NCBI RefSeq assembly: GCF_007097265.1
Contig: NZ_VJZP01000001.1
Coordinates: forward strand, 248,001 to 312,000
Direction of reading: 5' to 3'
From: Flavobacterium gawalongense
Lineage (GTDB): Bacteria > Bacteroidota > Bacteroidia > Flavobacteriales > Flavobacteriaceae
DNA: 64,000 bases
The notes under the pieces are model-generated. The model was given only the letters and a program-made list of their open reading frames with translations. It was not told the DNA's origin and searched no databases. Both the position numbers and the translations under genes were made by a program. This document shows positions 55,672-64,000 of this stretch, one piece after another (position 1 is the first letter of the stretch; every line of letters starts with the position of its first letter).

Positions 55672-56451
55672 TCAAGACTGCGGTTTTGATTCGTTTTTTT
55701 CGTTTAAGACGATTGTATAATCTACAGGAAAATCTGAGGAATAATAAGAAACTAATTCCTCAATTGTTTCTTCTTTTGGAAGATTCATAAAGTTTCCATT
55801 GGCATCAAAACGTTGCATGAATGGATCTTCCTCAGGATTATAATCTGGTTTTTCCCAATCGTATTTAATTAACTTTTTATACTCTGGTGTTTTATAAATC
55901 AAAGAAAGAGCAAAACCCGTTATCAATCCGGCCAAGTGACCTTCCCAAGAAATTTTTTTGTCTCCCGAGGTCTCGGGACTAGGAAAAGCATACCAAACTA
56001 AACCACCATAAATAACAATAACAGCAAGCGACAAAGCGACCAAGCGATAATATTTTGTTTGTATTCCTTTGAAAAAAATAAAGCTCACCAAGACATAAAC
56101 CAATCCGCTAGCTCCAATATGGTAATTATCCCTTCCAATAACCCAAGTAATAATTCCCGAAAGTAAAATTCCAAATCCAATGACTCTTATAGACTGATTC
56201 GCATAAAAAAATTGCAAAGCTGCCAATAAAATTAATAATGGAATTGAATTATTATACAAATGCTCAATATCACCATGAATGAAAGGGCTGAATAAGACGC
56301 CTTGTAAACCGGAAAGTTCTCTTGGATAAATACCATTTTCAACAAAATCAAAATCAAATCGGATTTCAAGCCAAAAAACAAACCACAGGAACACTACAAA
56401 AAAAAGTGGAAGTCCAACAACCGAATTAGTAAATTTGAAATGATTATCCAT
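55672..56451 (-). CDS. Rhomboid-family intramembrane serine protease
   Basis: 259 residues with about six membrane segments. The family's Asn is in EHLYNNSIPLLILLA, the catalytic serine in HIGASGLVYVLVSFIFF (GxSG) and the catalytic His in WEGHLAGLITGFALS. These form the Ser-His dyad. The loop before the His segment contains SPETSG, encoded by the perfect palindrome core TCCCGAGGTCTCGGGA (55963-55978), which looks like an in-frame insertion. The soluble C-terminal tail of about 60 residues is acidic. Substrates are unknown. Convergent with rlmB. Confidence 0.88.
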   Translation of the reverse strand: MDNHFKFTNSVVGLPLFFVVFLWFVFWLEIRFDFDFVENGIYPRELSGLQGVLFSPFIHGDIEHLYNNSIPLLILLAALQFFYANQSIRVIGFGILLSGIITWVIGRDNYHIGASGLVYVLVSFIFFKGIQTKYYRLVALSLAVIVIYGGLVWYAFPSPETSGDKKISWEGHLAGLITGFALSLIYKTPEYKKLIKYDWEKPDYNPEEDPFMQRFDANGNFMNLPKEETIEELVSYYSSDFPVDYTIVLNEKNESKPQS

Positions 56452-56697
56452 TAGTTTTAGTTTCGTGTTCTTTTTAAATTAAAATCAAAAATTTATCCAA
56501 AAGCAATTTAATGCTATTTTGTCATACTAAAACTAAAAAGACATTTTAAATTGTGATGCCTAGCCCAGATGGAAACGGCATCCTTTTTATCTCGTTTTTT
56601 TAACGAGATAAAAAGATATAGTGGACAGCTGGAATTAGCTCCTAAAAAAAATTAGAAACTGAAACAAGTTCAGTTTGAAAAATAGTAATTTTACAAA
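56452..56697. other. Divergent spacer between the rhomboid gene and rarA
   Basis: Carries structured repeat copy 2; otherwise no gene or strong promoter is seen. Confidence 0.5.
56561..56650 (+). ncRNA. Structured repeat (candidate RNA), copy 2
   Basis: The cleanest copy: TAGCCCAGATGGAAACGGCA, TCC, a 13-bp stem TTTTTATCTCGTT / AACGAGATAAAAA (56584-56596 / 56602-56614) with loop TTTTT, then AGATATAGTGGACAGCTGG, AATTAGCTCC and an A-run. Compared with copies 1 and 3, the flanks are conserved while the hairpin sequence is completely different, which points to selection on structure. Confidence 0.55.
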
Positions 56698-57975
56698 ATG
56701 GAAGCACCACTTGCAGAACGCATTCGACCACAAAAATTAGAAGACTATATCAGTCAGTCCCATTTGGTAGGACCAAGCGGATCATTGACACAACAAATTA
56801 CAAAAGGAATAATTCCTTCTCTGATTTTTTGGGGACCGCCAGGAACGGGAAAAACGACTTTGGCACAAATTATTGCGCAAGAATCTAAGCGACCGTTTTA
56901 TATTTTAAGTGCTATCAATTCAGGCGTGAAGGATATTCGTGATGTTATTGAAAAAGCAAAACAAAGCGGCGGATTATTTACTGCAAAAAACCCTATTCTG
57001 TTTATAGACGAGATTCATCGTTTTAGTAAATCCCAACAAGATTCATTATTAGCTGCCGTAGAAAAAGGCTGGATTACATTAATAGGCGCCACTACTGAAA
57101 ATCCGAGTTTTGAGGTTATTCCCGCATTGCTTTCGCGTTGCCAAGTTTATGTTTTGAATGCTTTTACTAAAGCTGATTTGGAAACCTTATTGGAACGCGC
57201 CATGAAAACGGATGAATTTCTAGCAACAAAAAACATTGTTTTGAAAGAAACAGAGGCACTTTTGCGACTTTCCGGAGGTGATGGACGCAAGCTATTAAAT
57301 ATTTTTGAACTTGTCGTAAACGCTTCGAATGAAGCTGAGATTATAATCACCAACGATCGGGTTTTTGAATTGGTGCAACAAAATACCGTTTTATATGACA
57401 AAAGTGGTGAACAGCATTATGATATTGTTTCGGCTTTTATAAAATCAATTCGCGGAAGTGATCCAAACGGAGCTGTATATTGGCTAGCTCGAATGATTGA
57501 AGGCGGGGAGGATGTAAAATTTATAGCCAGACGAATGCTCATTCTATCCAGTGAAGACATAGGAAATGCCAATCCTACAGCTTTTATTATGGCCAATAAT
57601 GCATTTCAGGCAGTTTCAACTATTGGTTATCCTGAAAGCAGGATTATATTAAGCCAATGTGCCATTTACTTAGCAACATCCCCAAAAAGCAATGCTTCTT
57701 ATCTTGCGATAGGAACGGCACAACAACTGGTGAAACAAACAGGCGATTTGCCAGTTCCGATTCATTTGCGCAATGCTCCTACCAAATTAATGAAAGAATT
57801 GGGTTATGGTGAGGAATATAAATATTCGCATGATTTTGCCAATAATTTCGCAGAACAAGAATTTTTACCCAATGAGATAAGCAATAAGGCTATTTATGTC
57901 CCAGGAACTAATTCTAGAGAAAACACGATCCGTGAATTCCTAAAAAACCGTTGGAAAGATAAATATGGGTATTAA
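56698..57975 (+). CDS. rarA: Replication-associated recombination protein A (AAA ATPase, RarA/MgsA)
   Basis: 425 residues. [20 protein letters not shown] at the start, Walker [18 protein letters not shown] (about 44-60), Walker [17 protein letters not shown], sensor 1 [13 protein letters not shown], and the C-terminal MgsA domain with [20 protein letters not shown] and [16 protein letters not shown]. RarA acts at stalled replication forks together with SSB. It is a single gene divergent from the rhomboid gene. Confidence 0.95.
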   Translation: MEAPLAERIRPQKLEDYISQSHLVGPSGSLTQQITKGIIPSLIFWGPPGTGKTTLAQIIAQESKRPFYILSAINSGVKDIRDVIEKAKQSGGLFTAKNPILFIDEIHRFSKSQQDSLLAAVEKGWITLIGATTENPSFEVIPALLSRCQVYVLNAFTKADLETLLERAMKTDEFLATKNIVLKETEALLRLSGGDGRKLLNIFELVVNASNEAEIIITNDRVFELVQQNTVLYDKSGEQHYDIVSAFIKSIRGSDPNGAVYWLARMIEGGEDVKFIARRMLILSSEDIGNANPTAFIMANNAFQAVSTIGYPESRIILSQCAIYLATSPKSNASYLAIGTAQQLVKQTGDLPVPIHLRNAPTKLMKELGYGEEYKYSHDFANNFAEQEFLPNEISNKAIYVPGTNSRENTIREFLKNRWKDKYGY

Positions 57976-57982
57976 AATTAGA

Positions 57983-58006
57983 AGAGATGCACTGATGTGC
58001 ATCTCT
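57983..58006. terminator. Hairpin between the convergent rarA and secreted-protein genes
   Basis: 10-bp stem AGAGATGCAC (57983-57992) / GTGCATCTCT (57997-58006), loop TGAT. No T-run follows, so terminator function is uncertain; the sequence resembles the 22545-22570 hairpin (GAGACGCA / TGCGTCTC). Confidence 0.45.
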
Positions 58007-58035
58007 ACGGCAAACTGATTCATTTTATAAAAGAT

Positions 58036-58797
58036 TTAAAATTTAACTTCTATTTTTTCTGAAATTAATTTGTCATTAAGATAATATTCAAAAAACCACT
58101 GATTGTCTTTTGCAATTAAAACACCTTGGATATTTCCCTTTGCTGCAATGAAACAATCTTTTCCAGAAGTATTAAATACTTTCATAATAACTTTTGGTGC
58201 ACTATCGATTAGTTGAAAACCAGTAGCTGTAGGCTGTGCGTAAAGCATTTTCGAATTATCAACAATTACATTCTGTGAATTATCAGCTTCATCTATAGGT
58301 AAAGCCACTGGCGCCACTTGGGAAACTGGTGATGGACTTGGTTTAGAAACTGCAATTGGATTACTATTACCAGCGTCATTATATTTATATTGTAAAGCAT
58401 AAACAGATATAAAAGCCTTGTTTAATGCTTCGGTATAAGCCAATTGAAAGTCTTTTTCTTTGCTTATACCAATATCAGATTTGAAAATGATTTTCCCATT
58501 ACAATCCTTGAAAGTGATATACAGTTTCGTTGTTAAAAATGATTTTTCTTTCACAACATCAAAATACAACAAACTACACCTATCATTATTTTCTTTTGGC
58601 AATGGCTCATTATCATAAAACCCTTGAAAACCAGCCTTGCTTAAATTAAACTTAGACAAAGTGGCAAGTCGATATTGATTATCACTTTTTACAAAATCAA
58701 ATTTTAAAGGTATAAGTACGACTTTATAATCATTCACAGATTGCGAGAAACAGTAACTCGAAATTAATACTACTAGAAATAGGAATCTTGTTTTCAT
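58036..58797 (-). CDS. Secreted or periplasmic protein of unknown function
   Basis: 253 residues from the ATG at 58797, which gives a signal peptide (MKTRFLFLVVLISSYCFSQS); the longer frame to 58872 would bury it. The first 130 residues are alpha/beta (YKVVLIPLKFDFVKSDNQYR, FNLSKAGFQGFYDNEPLPKE, KLYITFKDCNGKIIFKSDIG), then a Pro/Ser-rich linker (SKPSPSPVSQVAPVALP) and a small beta-rich end (MKVFNTSGKDCFIAAKGNIQ, WFFEYYLNDKLI). No family is recognised. The layout of a domain probing a dissolved component plus a C-terminal sandwich suggests an envelope protein. It ends the radC-yjjG-like gene run. Confidence 0.72.
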   Translation of the reverse strand: MKTRFLFLVVLISSYCFSQSVNDYKVVLIPLKFDFVKSDNQYRLATLSKFNLSKAGFQGFYDNEPLPKENNDRCSLLYFDVVKEKSFLTTKLYITFKDCNGKIIFKSDIGISKEKDFQLAYTEALNKAFISVYALQYKYNDAGNSNPIAVSKPSPSPVSQVAPVALPIDEADNSQNVIVDNSKMLYAQPTATGFQLIDSAPKVIMKVFNTSGKDCFIAAKGNIQGVLIAKDNQWFFEYYLNDKLISEKIEVKF

Positions 58798-58886
58798 ATG
58801 TATATAATATTTGTTTTTTAATGGAATATGGTATCGCCATTCTTCATTTATGATTGTGTTTTTTTGAATCATGGCGATTTCATAAT

Positions 58887-59576
58887 TTATAAATATTTTT
58901 TTAATTCTAACAAATGATTGACTTGTTTAATATTCTGTTCTATAGGAACGTTACTTTCGTTAAAAAAAATCGCATCTAATCCTGCATCAAGAGCTCCTTG
59001 AACATCCGCTTCAATACAATCCCCAACCATAATACTGTTTTCTTTTTTGGCTTTGGCCAAATCAAGAGCATATTCAAAAATAATAGGATTTGGTTTTTTC
59101 ACTCCTGCCATTTCCGAATTGGTAATCGTTTGAAAGTAACTCCCAATATTTGAATTATTTAATTTTTTAAATTGCACTTCAGCAAAACCATTAGTAATGA
59201 TATGAAGTTTATATTTTTGATTTAAATAATCCAAAACCTCAAAAGTCCCGTCAAAAAGATGGTTGTTTTCAGGCAATAACTGAATGTATTCTTGAGCAAT
59301 ACTTTCTATCTCTTCATCGGAAATAGCGTAGTTTAATGCATCGAAAGAATGTTTCAATCTATTGTAACGCAATTCATCATGGGAAATTTTGTCGTATTGA
59401 TATAATTTCCAACACGCTTGATTTATGGGAACATATTTTTCAATGAATTCTTTGGTTTCAATTGTTGGGTGATTTCTATTAAAAATAGTCTCAAATGTCA
59501 ACTCCGAATTTTTATCAAAATCCCAAAGCGTATGATCTAAATCAAAGAAAACGTCTTTTATAATGGTATGTTTCAT
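58887..59576 (-). CDS. YjjG-family HAD nucleotidase
   Basis: 229 residues. HAD motif I is FFDLDHTLWDFDKN (Asp-x-Asp), motif II LHIITNGFAEVQFKK, motif III Lys in VKKPNPIIF and motif IV MVGDCIEADVQGALDAGLDA. The LWDFDKNS form is typical of YjjG-like pyrimidine 5'-nucleotidases that clean up non-canonical dNMPs. The cap is of the helical C1 type. It lies 9 bp after radC, so they are likely cotranscribed. Confidence 0.88.
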   Translation of the reverse strand: MKHTIIKDVFFDLDHTLWDFDKNSELTFETIFNRNHPTIETKEFIEKYVPINQACWKLYQYDKISHDELRYNRLKHSFDALNYAISDEEIESIAQEYIQLLPENNHLFDGTFEVLDYLNQKYKLHIITNGFAEVQFKKLNNSNIGSYFQTITNSEMAGVKKPNPIIFEYALDLAKAKKENSIMVGDCIEADVQGALDAGLDAIFFNESNVPIEQNIKQVNHLLELKKYL

Positions 59577-59585
59577 TTTTAATTT

Positions 59586-60281
59586 CTAAAATATTCCCTC
59601 ATCAACAAAGCTAAAATAATTAGTTTCAGTCACAATAAGATGGTCCAATACTTTTATCTCCAAACTATCTCCGGCTAGTTTTAGCTTCCGGGTGATTTGT
59701 TTGTCGGCGTCACTTGGTATCAATGTTCCCGAAGGATGATTATGGCATAATATCAATCCCGTTGCACCCGTTTCAAGCGCCGTTTTGAAAACTAATCGTA
59801 CATCAACCAGAGTTCCTGTAATACCACCTTTACTCAATTGTGATTTTGAAATGACTTTGTTTGAATTATTCAAATATACAATCCAAAATTCCTCGTGTGG
59901 CAATTCACCAATAATAGGCTGCATGATTTCGAAAATTGTCTTGCTGGAAGTAATTTTTGTTAATTCAACTGCATCCTCTGCCCTTCTTCGTCTTCCTAAT
60001 TCTAAAGCTGCAATAATCGAAATGGCTTTAGCCTCTCCTATTCCTTTAAAATTCATTAACTGTGAAATAGACAACTTTCCTAATGCATTCAGATTATTAT
60101 TGACACTCGCTAAAATCCGTTTACTCAAATCAACCGCAGATTCATTTCGACTTCCTGAACCAATCAAAATAGCAATCAGTTCCGCATCACTCAAAACACT
60201 TTTGCCTTTTAGCATCAATTTTTCACGTGGTTTGTCGTCTTCGGACCAATTGGTTATTGGAAAAAAAGAATTTTCGGACAT
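59586..60281 (-). CDS. radC: RadC-family JAB1/MPN domain protein
   Basis: 231 residues from the ATG at 60281 (MSENSFFPITNWSEDDKPRE), which avoids overlapping the upstream gene; the longer frame to 60314 is not used. The N-terminal helix-hairpin-helix (KLSISQLMNFKGIGEAKAIS) precedes the JAMM metal motif LILCHNHPSGTLIPSDADKQ. Despite its name, a DNA-repair role of RadC has not held up; its function is unknown. Full length with intact metal ligands. Confidence 0.93.
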   Translation of the reverse strand: MSENSFFPITNWSEDDKPREKLMLKGKSVLSDAELIAILIGSGSRNESAVDLSKRILASVNNNLNALGKLSISQLMNFKGIGEAKAISIIAALELGRRRRAEDAVELTKITSSKTIFEIMQPIIGELPHEEFWIVYLNNSNKVISKSQLSKGGITGTLVDVRLVFKTALETGATGLILCHNHPSGTLIPSDADKQITRKLKLAGDSLEIKVLDHLIVTETNYFSFVDEGIF

Positions 60282-60292
60282 AGGCTTTTCTC

Positions 60293-60751
60293 TTAAATTT
60301 GTTTTCTCATACAAATACTATTTTCTAAACCCACGTACGGTTCGTAATTATCTACAATAACATAGCCCACTTTTTGATACAAACTAATGGCTTCTTTTTG
60401 TCTATATAACGTTTCTAAAACAGATGCGGCATAACCTAAATCATGAGCCCAAAATTCCAGTTCTTGTAATATTTTTTGAGCTAAACCCAAACCCCGTGCT
60501 TCGGGAGAAACAAACATACGTTTTATTTCAATCGTATTTTTATCATATTTCTTAAAACAACCGCAGGCAACAGGTTTATTTTCGAGATAAATAATTATAA
60601 CATTAGGATTTAATTCAATTACATTATTCCCCCAATAATTTGTTTTTAATTCTGGATAACGCTCCCACAAACTCTTGTCTAATGCCGCAATGAGAGTTAC
60701 AAAATCTGGATTCTCACTGGTAGTTTTAATAATTTCTATTTTGTTATTCAT
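60293..60751 (-). CDS. GNAT-family N-acetyltransferase
   Basis: 152 residues, one GNAT fold. The acetyl-CoA loop is MFVSPEARGLGLAQKILQEL (R-G-x-G-x-A), preceded by strand beta4 NTIEIKRM and followed by AASVLETLYRQKEAISLYQK, the C-terminal substrate part (VGYVIVDNYEPYVG). The acceptor is unknown. It lies 11 bp upstream of radC. Confidence 0.87.
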   Translation of the reverse strand: MNNKIEIIKTTSENPDFVTLIAALDKSLWERYPELKTNYWGNNVIELNPNVIIIYLENKPVACGCFKKYDKNTIEIKRMFVSPEARGLGLAQKILQELEFWAHDLGYAASVLETLYRQKEAISLYQKVGYVIVDNYEPYVGLENSICMRKQI

Positions 60752-60892
60752 ATCTTTATTAAGCTAAAATTCCTTTACATCATTACAATTCAATTTTAAT
60801 AAATAACCTCAAACCTTCTTGGTCTTTAACCATTTGCCTATAAGACATGAAAAAGATATTTTGCAGCGACTTTTATTAGCAATTTACTAAAA
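60752..60892. other. Spacer without recognised features
   Basis: AT-rich, 141 bp between the SWIM protein and GNAT genes; nothing stands out. Confidence 0.4.
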
Positions 60893-62569
60893 TCAATAAT
60901 TTATTTTTTTAACCATTTCTTTATAGAAAACAGTATTACCATAATTATACTTGTTTTTTAAAAATGTTGTGAGAATTATTTCATCGTATTTAGTTAAAAC
61001 CCAATCCATAAGTTTTTCTCTATATTCAAAATTTATATTGATTCCTTTTTGAGAAAACCATTTACTTTCAATAGTGGTTAATTTATCCAAGAAACCCAAT
61101 TTATCAGTCAAATATAATTCTTCTTTATATAGATAGACCAACTCATAATCTGTATAGCAACAAATATTTTCAATCATTTTATTAAAACTTTTTTCAGAAA
61201 ATAAAACTTTAAAATAAAACACAACCGCTTGTTTATTTTTGTCAAAACCCCTTTTAGCTTTACCCAATAAATTCGACCTAAATTTTTTAAATTCTAATAC
61301 TGGAATAGAGTCTTTTATCTTCAGATAGTCCTCAAAGTTAAAATCGATATTTATGGTACTCATTAATATAGCTACTAGCTTTTTTTCATTCTCTTGTAGA
61401 GTATAAATAGTTTTTAAACGTTTCCAGTATTCAAAATTAAATTCTACATAATAATTATTAGCTACTTGCTGAGTGGCATAATTTTCAGCTAAGGAAATTT
61501 GATTTATTGCAATCAAACTGTCTATTAAAGTTAGATTAAAATCATTTTCATATCTAACAGGCTTAAAATACTGGAATAATTCTTCGAAAAGATTATTTTC
61601 TGTAATAACCTCTATTACGAAATTAGAAATAGCAATACCTAATCTTATTTCATTTTTATTTACGTACAAGAAAAATTCCTTTAGTTTTTTAGCATAATAT
61701 TTTTTCCGTTCTATATTAGATTCTTCTTTTCTATAAAGCGAAACCATATAATCAAAAATCATATTACTTATAGATTGTTTAGAATCATAAAAAATAATTT
61801 TAAAATTCAAATCAATAACATCTTCCCATTTATTTTCATCAGTAATCGAGGTAATTTCAGCAATTATTTCATTAGGAATTTTCTCTATATAGCGAATCAA
61901 TCGCACACTAGTAGTAAAAATTCGATTATTAAAATCTATAAGCTCCTCAATAACAAACAGTATCATCTCTAATCTTTCTTTATTAGAAAGATCTGCTTTG
62001 CAATATTCTATTACAGGTTTTAAAGTGATCTCTAATAATTCAATTATTTTTTTTAGTTCATTAATTTCAACATTTTTCTTGTTCTTTATAACAGATTTTA
62101 TAGAATTTTCAATCAATAATTTAACATCAGATTTGCTATATTCTACTTTTGAAATTGAAAATTCATTGACAAAAAGCAACTCTAAATCTTTATTCTTTTT
62201 TAATAATTGAATTACCCAATTTCTCAAAGCATTTTGGTCTAACTCTTCGATAAGTTCTTCTGATTGAGTACGTTTCTTCTTTCTGGGAGATTTGACTTTT
62301 TTTGCATTTTTTTTGGATAAATAATTTAAAAATGCGATTTTATGAATGCAAAAACCTTTACTATTACATTCACAACTTGAATTTATTATTTCATTTTTAT
62401 CAGAAACTTCAATTGCAACATCATAACTATCCTTATCTTGATCGACATAGGCAACAAATGAATTTGGTTTTTCTTCATCTATATCCCTAACTATAAGTTT
62501 TTCGCTTTTTTTTAATAAAGCAGAACTAATTTTTTTTGAAAAATTTAGAAATGTTAATCTTTCTTCCAT
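60893..62569 (-). CDS. SWIM zinc-finger protein of unknown function
   Basis: 558 residues. Near residues 65-85 the segment SSCECNSKGFCIHKIAFLNY is a SWIM finger (Cys-x-Cys-x5-Cys-x-His). A basic stretch KKVKSPRKKKRTQ follows, then more than 400 residues of mostly helical, lysine- and asparagine-rich sequence with a TPR-like look (for example SLIAINQISLAENYATQQVA). SWIM domains are found next to SNF2 helicases or as nucleic-acid or protein binding parts, but no helicase motif is seen here. The function is unknown. It is located 10 bp downstream of mpl, and its AT-richness is higher than that of its neighbours. Confidence 0.75.
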   Translation of the reverse strand: MEERLTFLNFSKKISSALLKKSEKLIVRDIDEEKPNSFVAYVDQDKDSYDVAIEVSDKNEIINSSCECNSKGFCIHKIAFLNYLSKKNAKKVKSPRKKKRTQSEELIEELDQNALRNWVIQLLKKNKDLELLFVNEFSISKVEYSKSDVKLLIENSIKSVIKNKKNVEINELKKIIELLEITLKPVIEYCKADLSNKERLEMILFVIEELIDFNNRIFTTSVRLIRYIEKIPNEIIAEITSITDENKWEDVIDLNFKIIFYDSKQSISNMIFDYMVSLYRKEESNIERKKYYAKKLKEFFLYVNKNEIRLGIAISNFVIEVITENNLFEELFQYFKPVRYENDFNLTLIDSLIAINQISLAENYATQQVANNYYVEFNFEYWKRLKTIYTLQENEKKLVAILMSTINIDFNFEDYLKIKDSIPVLEFKKFRSNLLGKAKRGFDKNKQAVVFYFKVLFSEKSFNKMIENICCYTDYELVYLYKEELYLTDKLGFLDKLTTIESKWFSQKGININFEYREKLMDWVLTKYDEIILTTFLKNKYNYGNTVFYKEMVKKINY

Positions 62570-62579
62570 AACAAAAATT

Positions 62580-63935
62580 TTACTCTATCAAATCCTTCAC
62601 TTCATCAAAATTCAAACCACCGTAATTACCAGAACTCATCAACAGCAAAGCAGAATTATCAAGATCTAAATTAAACAGATACTCTTTAAAATCTTTTGGA
62701 TTCGTATAAATGATTAAATCTTCTCTATTGAAAGCCTGAGCAATTTGTTCGTAAGTCACTTCTTCGAGTTGCTTAATTTTGACAGCATCTGGTGAATAAA
62801 AAACAACGGCTTTATCCGCATATTCTAATGCGCCTTCGTATTCTTTTAAAAATTCAGCATTCAGGCTACTGTACGTATGCAATTCTAAACAAGCGACCAA
62901 AGTTCGGTTTGGATATTGTTCTTTCACCGCTTTTGTAGTTGCAGCCACTTTACTTGGAGAATGGGCAAAATCTTTATAGGCAACTTTAGTTTTGCTTTCG
63001 GCAATTTTCTCCAAACGTTTTGAAGCGCCTTTGAAACTGGCAATAGCTTCATAAAAATCAGCCTCATCGACACCCATATTTTGGCAAATCCATTTGGCTC
63101 CAGCCAAATTATTAAGATTATGCGCTCCAAAAACTTCAATTGGCATGTCGCCTTCAGGAGTTTCAAGAAGCGTCACTCCATCGCTTACTGTGTATTTTGG
63201 AGTATGATACGCTAGTTTTCGGATTGGGTTCGTAGCGGCTTCGGCGACACGTTTCACTTCAGGATCCTCTTCATTGTAAACTAAAATTCCACCATTGGTA
63301 ATTTTACCAATAAAAATTTCAAACTGTTCCACATAATTCTCATACGTTGGAAAAACATTAATATGATCCCAAGCTATACCACTAATCAAAGCGATATTAG
63401 GCTGATACAAATGAAACTTTGGTCTTCTGTCTATTGGTGAAGACAAATATTCATCCCCTTCTAATACGATAAAATCATTTCCTTCAGTAAGATGCACCAT
63501 CGTATCAAATCCTTCCAGTTGTGCACCAACCATATAGTCTACCGCTATATCATGGTAATGCATCACATGAAGAATCATTGAAGTAATGGTCGTTTTCCCG
63601 TGAGAACCACCAATTACTACACGTGTTTTATTTTTGGATTGTTCGTAAAGGAATTCGGGATAAGAATATATTTTCAAACCTAATTCCTGTGCTTTCAACA
63701 ATTCTGGGTTATCCGCTTTGGCATGCATTCCCAGAATTACTGCTTCAATATCCTTAGTTATTTTTTCAGGAAACCAACCCAATTCCGGCGGCAAAATTCC
63801 TTTTTTATCTAATCTTGATTTTGATGGTTCAAAAATAGCATCGTCACTTCCTGTAACTTGATATCCTTTGTTGTGTAATGCTAAAGCGAGATTGTGCATG
63901 GCACTGCCACCGATAGCTATAAAATGTGTACGCAT
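62580..63935 (-). CDS. mpl: UDP-N-acetylmuramate tripeptide (murein recycling) ligase, Mpl type
   Basis: 451 residues. MRTHFIAIGGSAMHNLALAL is the N-terminal nucleotide-binding start of Mpl, distinct from MurC; the ATP loop is VVIGGSHGKTTITSMILHVM, then EGDEYLSSPIDRRPKFHLYQ, ISGIAWDHINVFP, GAHNLNNLAGAKWIC and the C-terminal YKDFAHSPSKVAATTKAVKE and ALLLMSSGNYGGLNF. Mpl attaches recycled tripeptide to UDP-MurNAc. The KDFAHSPSK form supports Mpl over MurC. Confidence 0.9.
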   Translation of the reverse strand: MRTHFIAIGGSAMHNLALALHNKGYQVTGSDDAIFEPSKSRLDKKGILPPELGWFPEKITKDIEAVILGMHAKADNPELLKAQELGLKIYSYPEFLYEQSKNKTRVVIGGSHGKTTITSMILHVMHYHDIAVDYMVGAQLEGFDTMVHLTEGNDFIVLEGDEYLSSPIDRRPKFHLYQPNIALISGIAWDHINVFPTYENYVEQFEIFIGKITNGGILVYNEEDPEVKRVAEAATNPIRKLAYHTPKYTVSDGVTLLETPEGDMPIEVFGAHNLNNLAGAKWICQNMGVDEADFYEAIASFKGASKRLEKIAESKTKVAYKDFAHSPSKVAATTKAVKEQYPNRTLVACLELHTYSSLNAEFLKEYEGALEYADKAVVFYSPDAVKIKQLEEVTYEQIAQAFNREDLIIYTNPKDFKEYLFNLDLDNSALLLMSSGNYGGLNFDEVKDLIE

Positions 63936-64000
63936 TTTAGTTTATGGTTTATAGTTGTTGTATTCGAAATAAGTCAAAATCAATTATTTATTAACTCATT
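63936..64000. other. Right window edge, no feature seen
   Basis: 65 bp upstream of mpl; no TAnnTTTG box is visible, so the mpl promoter may lie beyond the window. Confidence 0.4.

Overview
The window reads as chromosomal DNA from a low-GC member of the Bacteroidota, most likely a Flavobacterium or close relative. The sequence basis is: a SusC/SusD pair with attached lipoproteins, an UpxY-type NusG paralogue in a polysaccharide locus, many promoters of the Bacteroidetes type (TAnnTTTG, two of them with TTTG 19-20 bp upstream), a zinc-independent (cysteine-poor) L36, and start codons without Shine-Dalgarno sequences. No tRNA, rRNA or CRISPR array was seen.

Region 1 (1-17.7 kb, minus strand): a surface or exopolysaccharide locus cut by the left window edge. 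Reading in the direction of transcription it holds an outer-membrane export lipoprotein (Wza), a tyrosine kinase/co-polymerase (Wzc), a UDP-sugar 4-epimerase, UDP-glucose dehydrogenase, an UpxY-like antiterminator, a UDP-HexNAc dehydrogenase, a cytidylyltransferase-like protein, mannose-1-phosphate guanylyltransferase, a second export pair (giant multi-SLBB protein plus a kinase-less Wzz), a decayed second UDP-glucose dehydrogenase, a UDP-glucuronate decarboxylase and the start of a flippase. Together these would supply UDP-GlcA, UDP-xylose, UDP-HexNAc(A) and GDP-mannose and export the polymer. The locus is interrupted at 9.0-12.0 kb by a repeat-rich accessory patch: a DUF559 nuclease-like gene inside 24-bp inverted repeats, a 173-bp MITE-like element, a 113-bp duplication, two long palindromic elements sharing a perfect 114-bp inverted repeat on either side of the upxY gene, and several small palindromes.

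Region 2 (17.7-29.3 kb): housekeeping genes, mostly singly transcribed with their own promoter and terminator: recR, a sodium/solute symporter, a CoA-binding protein, a MarC-family protein, two guanidino-group hydrolases (CtlX and a DDAH-like protein), gltA, eno, an erythromycin-esterase-like protein and carA.

Region 3 (29.6-47.0 kb, minus strand): an uninterrupted str-S10-spc-alpha ribosomal supercluster (rpsL, rpsG, fusA, rpsJ, then rplC to rplQ, with secY, infA, rpmJ and rpoA). A consensus promoter lies between rpsJ and rplC, so rpsJ appears to be the last gene of the str unit. Structured gaps precede rpsD and rpsH and are candidates for autoregulatory sites.

Region 4 (47.1-64 kb): a BamA/D15-like outer-membrane protein, a SusC/SusD/DUF5011-like/lipid-binding lipoprotein operon, rlmB, a rhomboid protease, rarA, a secreted protein of unknown function, a YjjG-like phosphatase, radC, a GNAT acetyltransferase, a SWIM-finger protein and mpl. 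Three copies of a structured repeat (TAGCCC..GAT / GCATCCTTTT-hairpin-AAAAGATATAGCG) occur at 20.0, 29.5 and 56.6 kb. All assignments are from reading the sequence; no database search was run.
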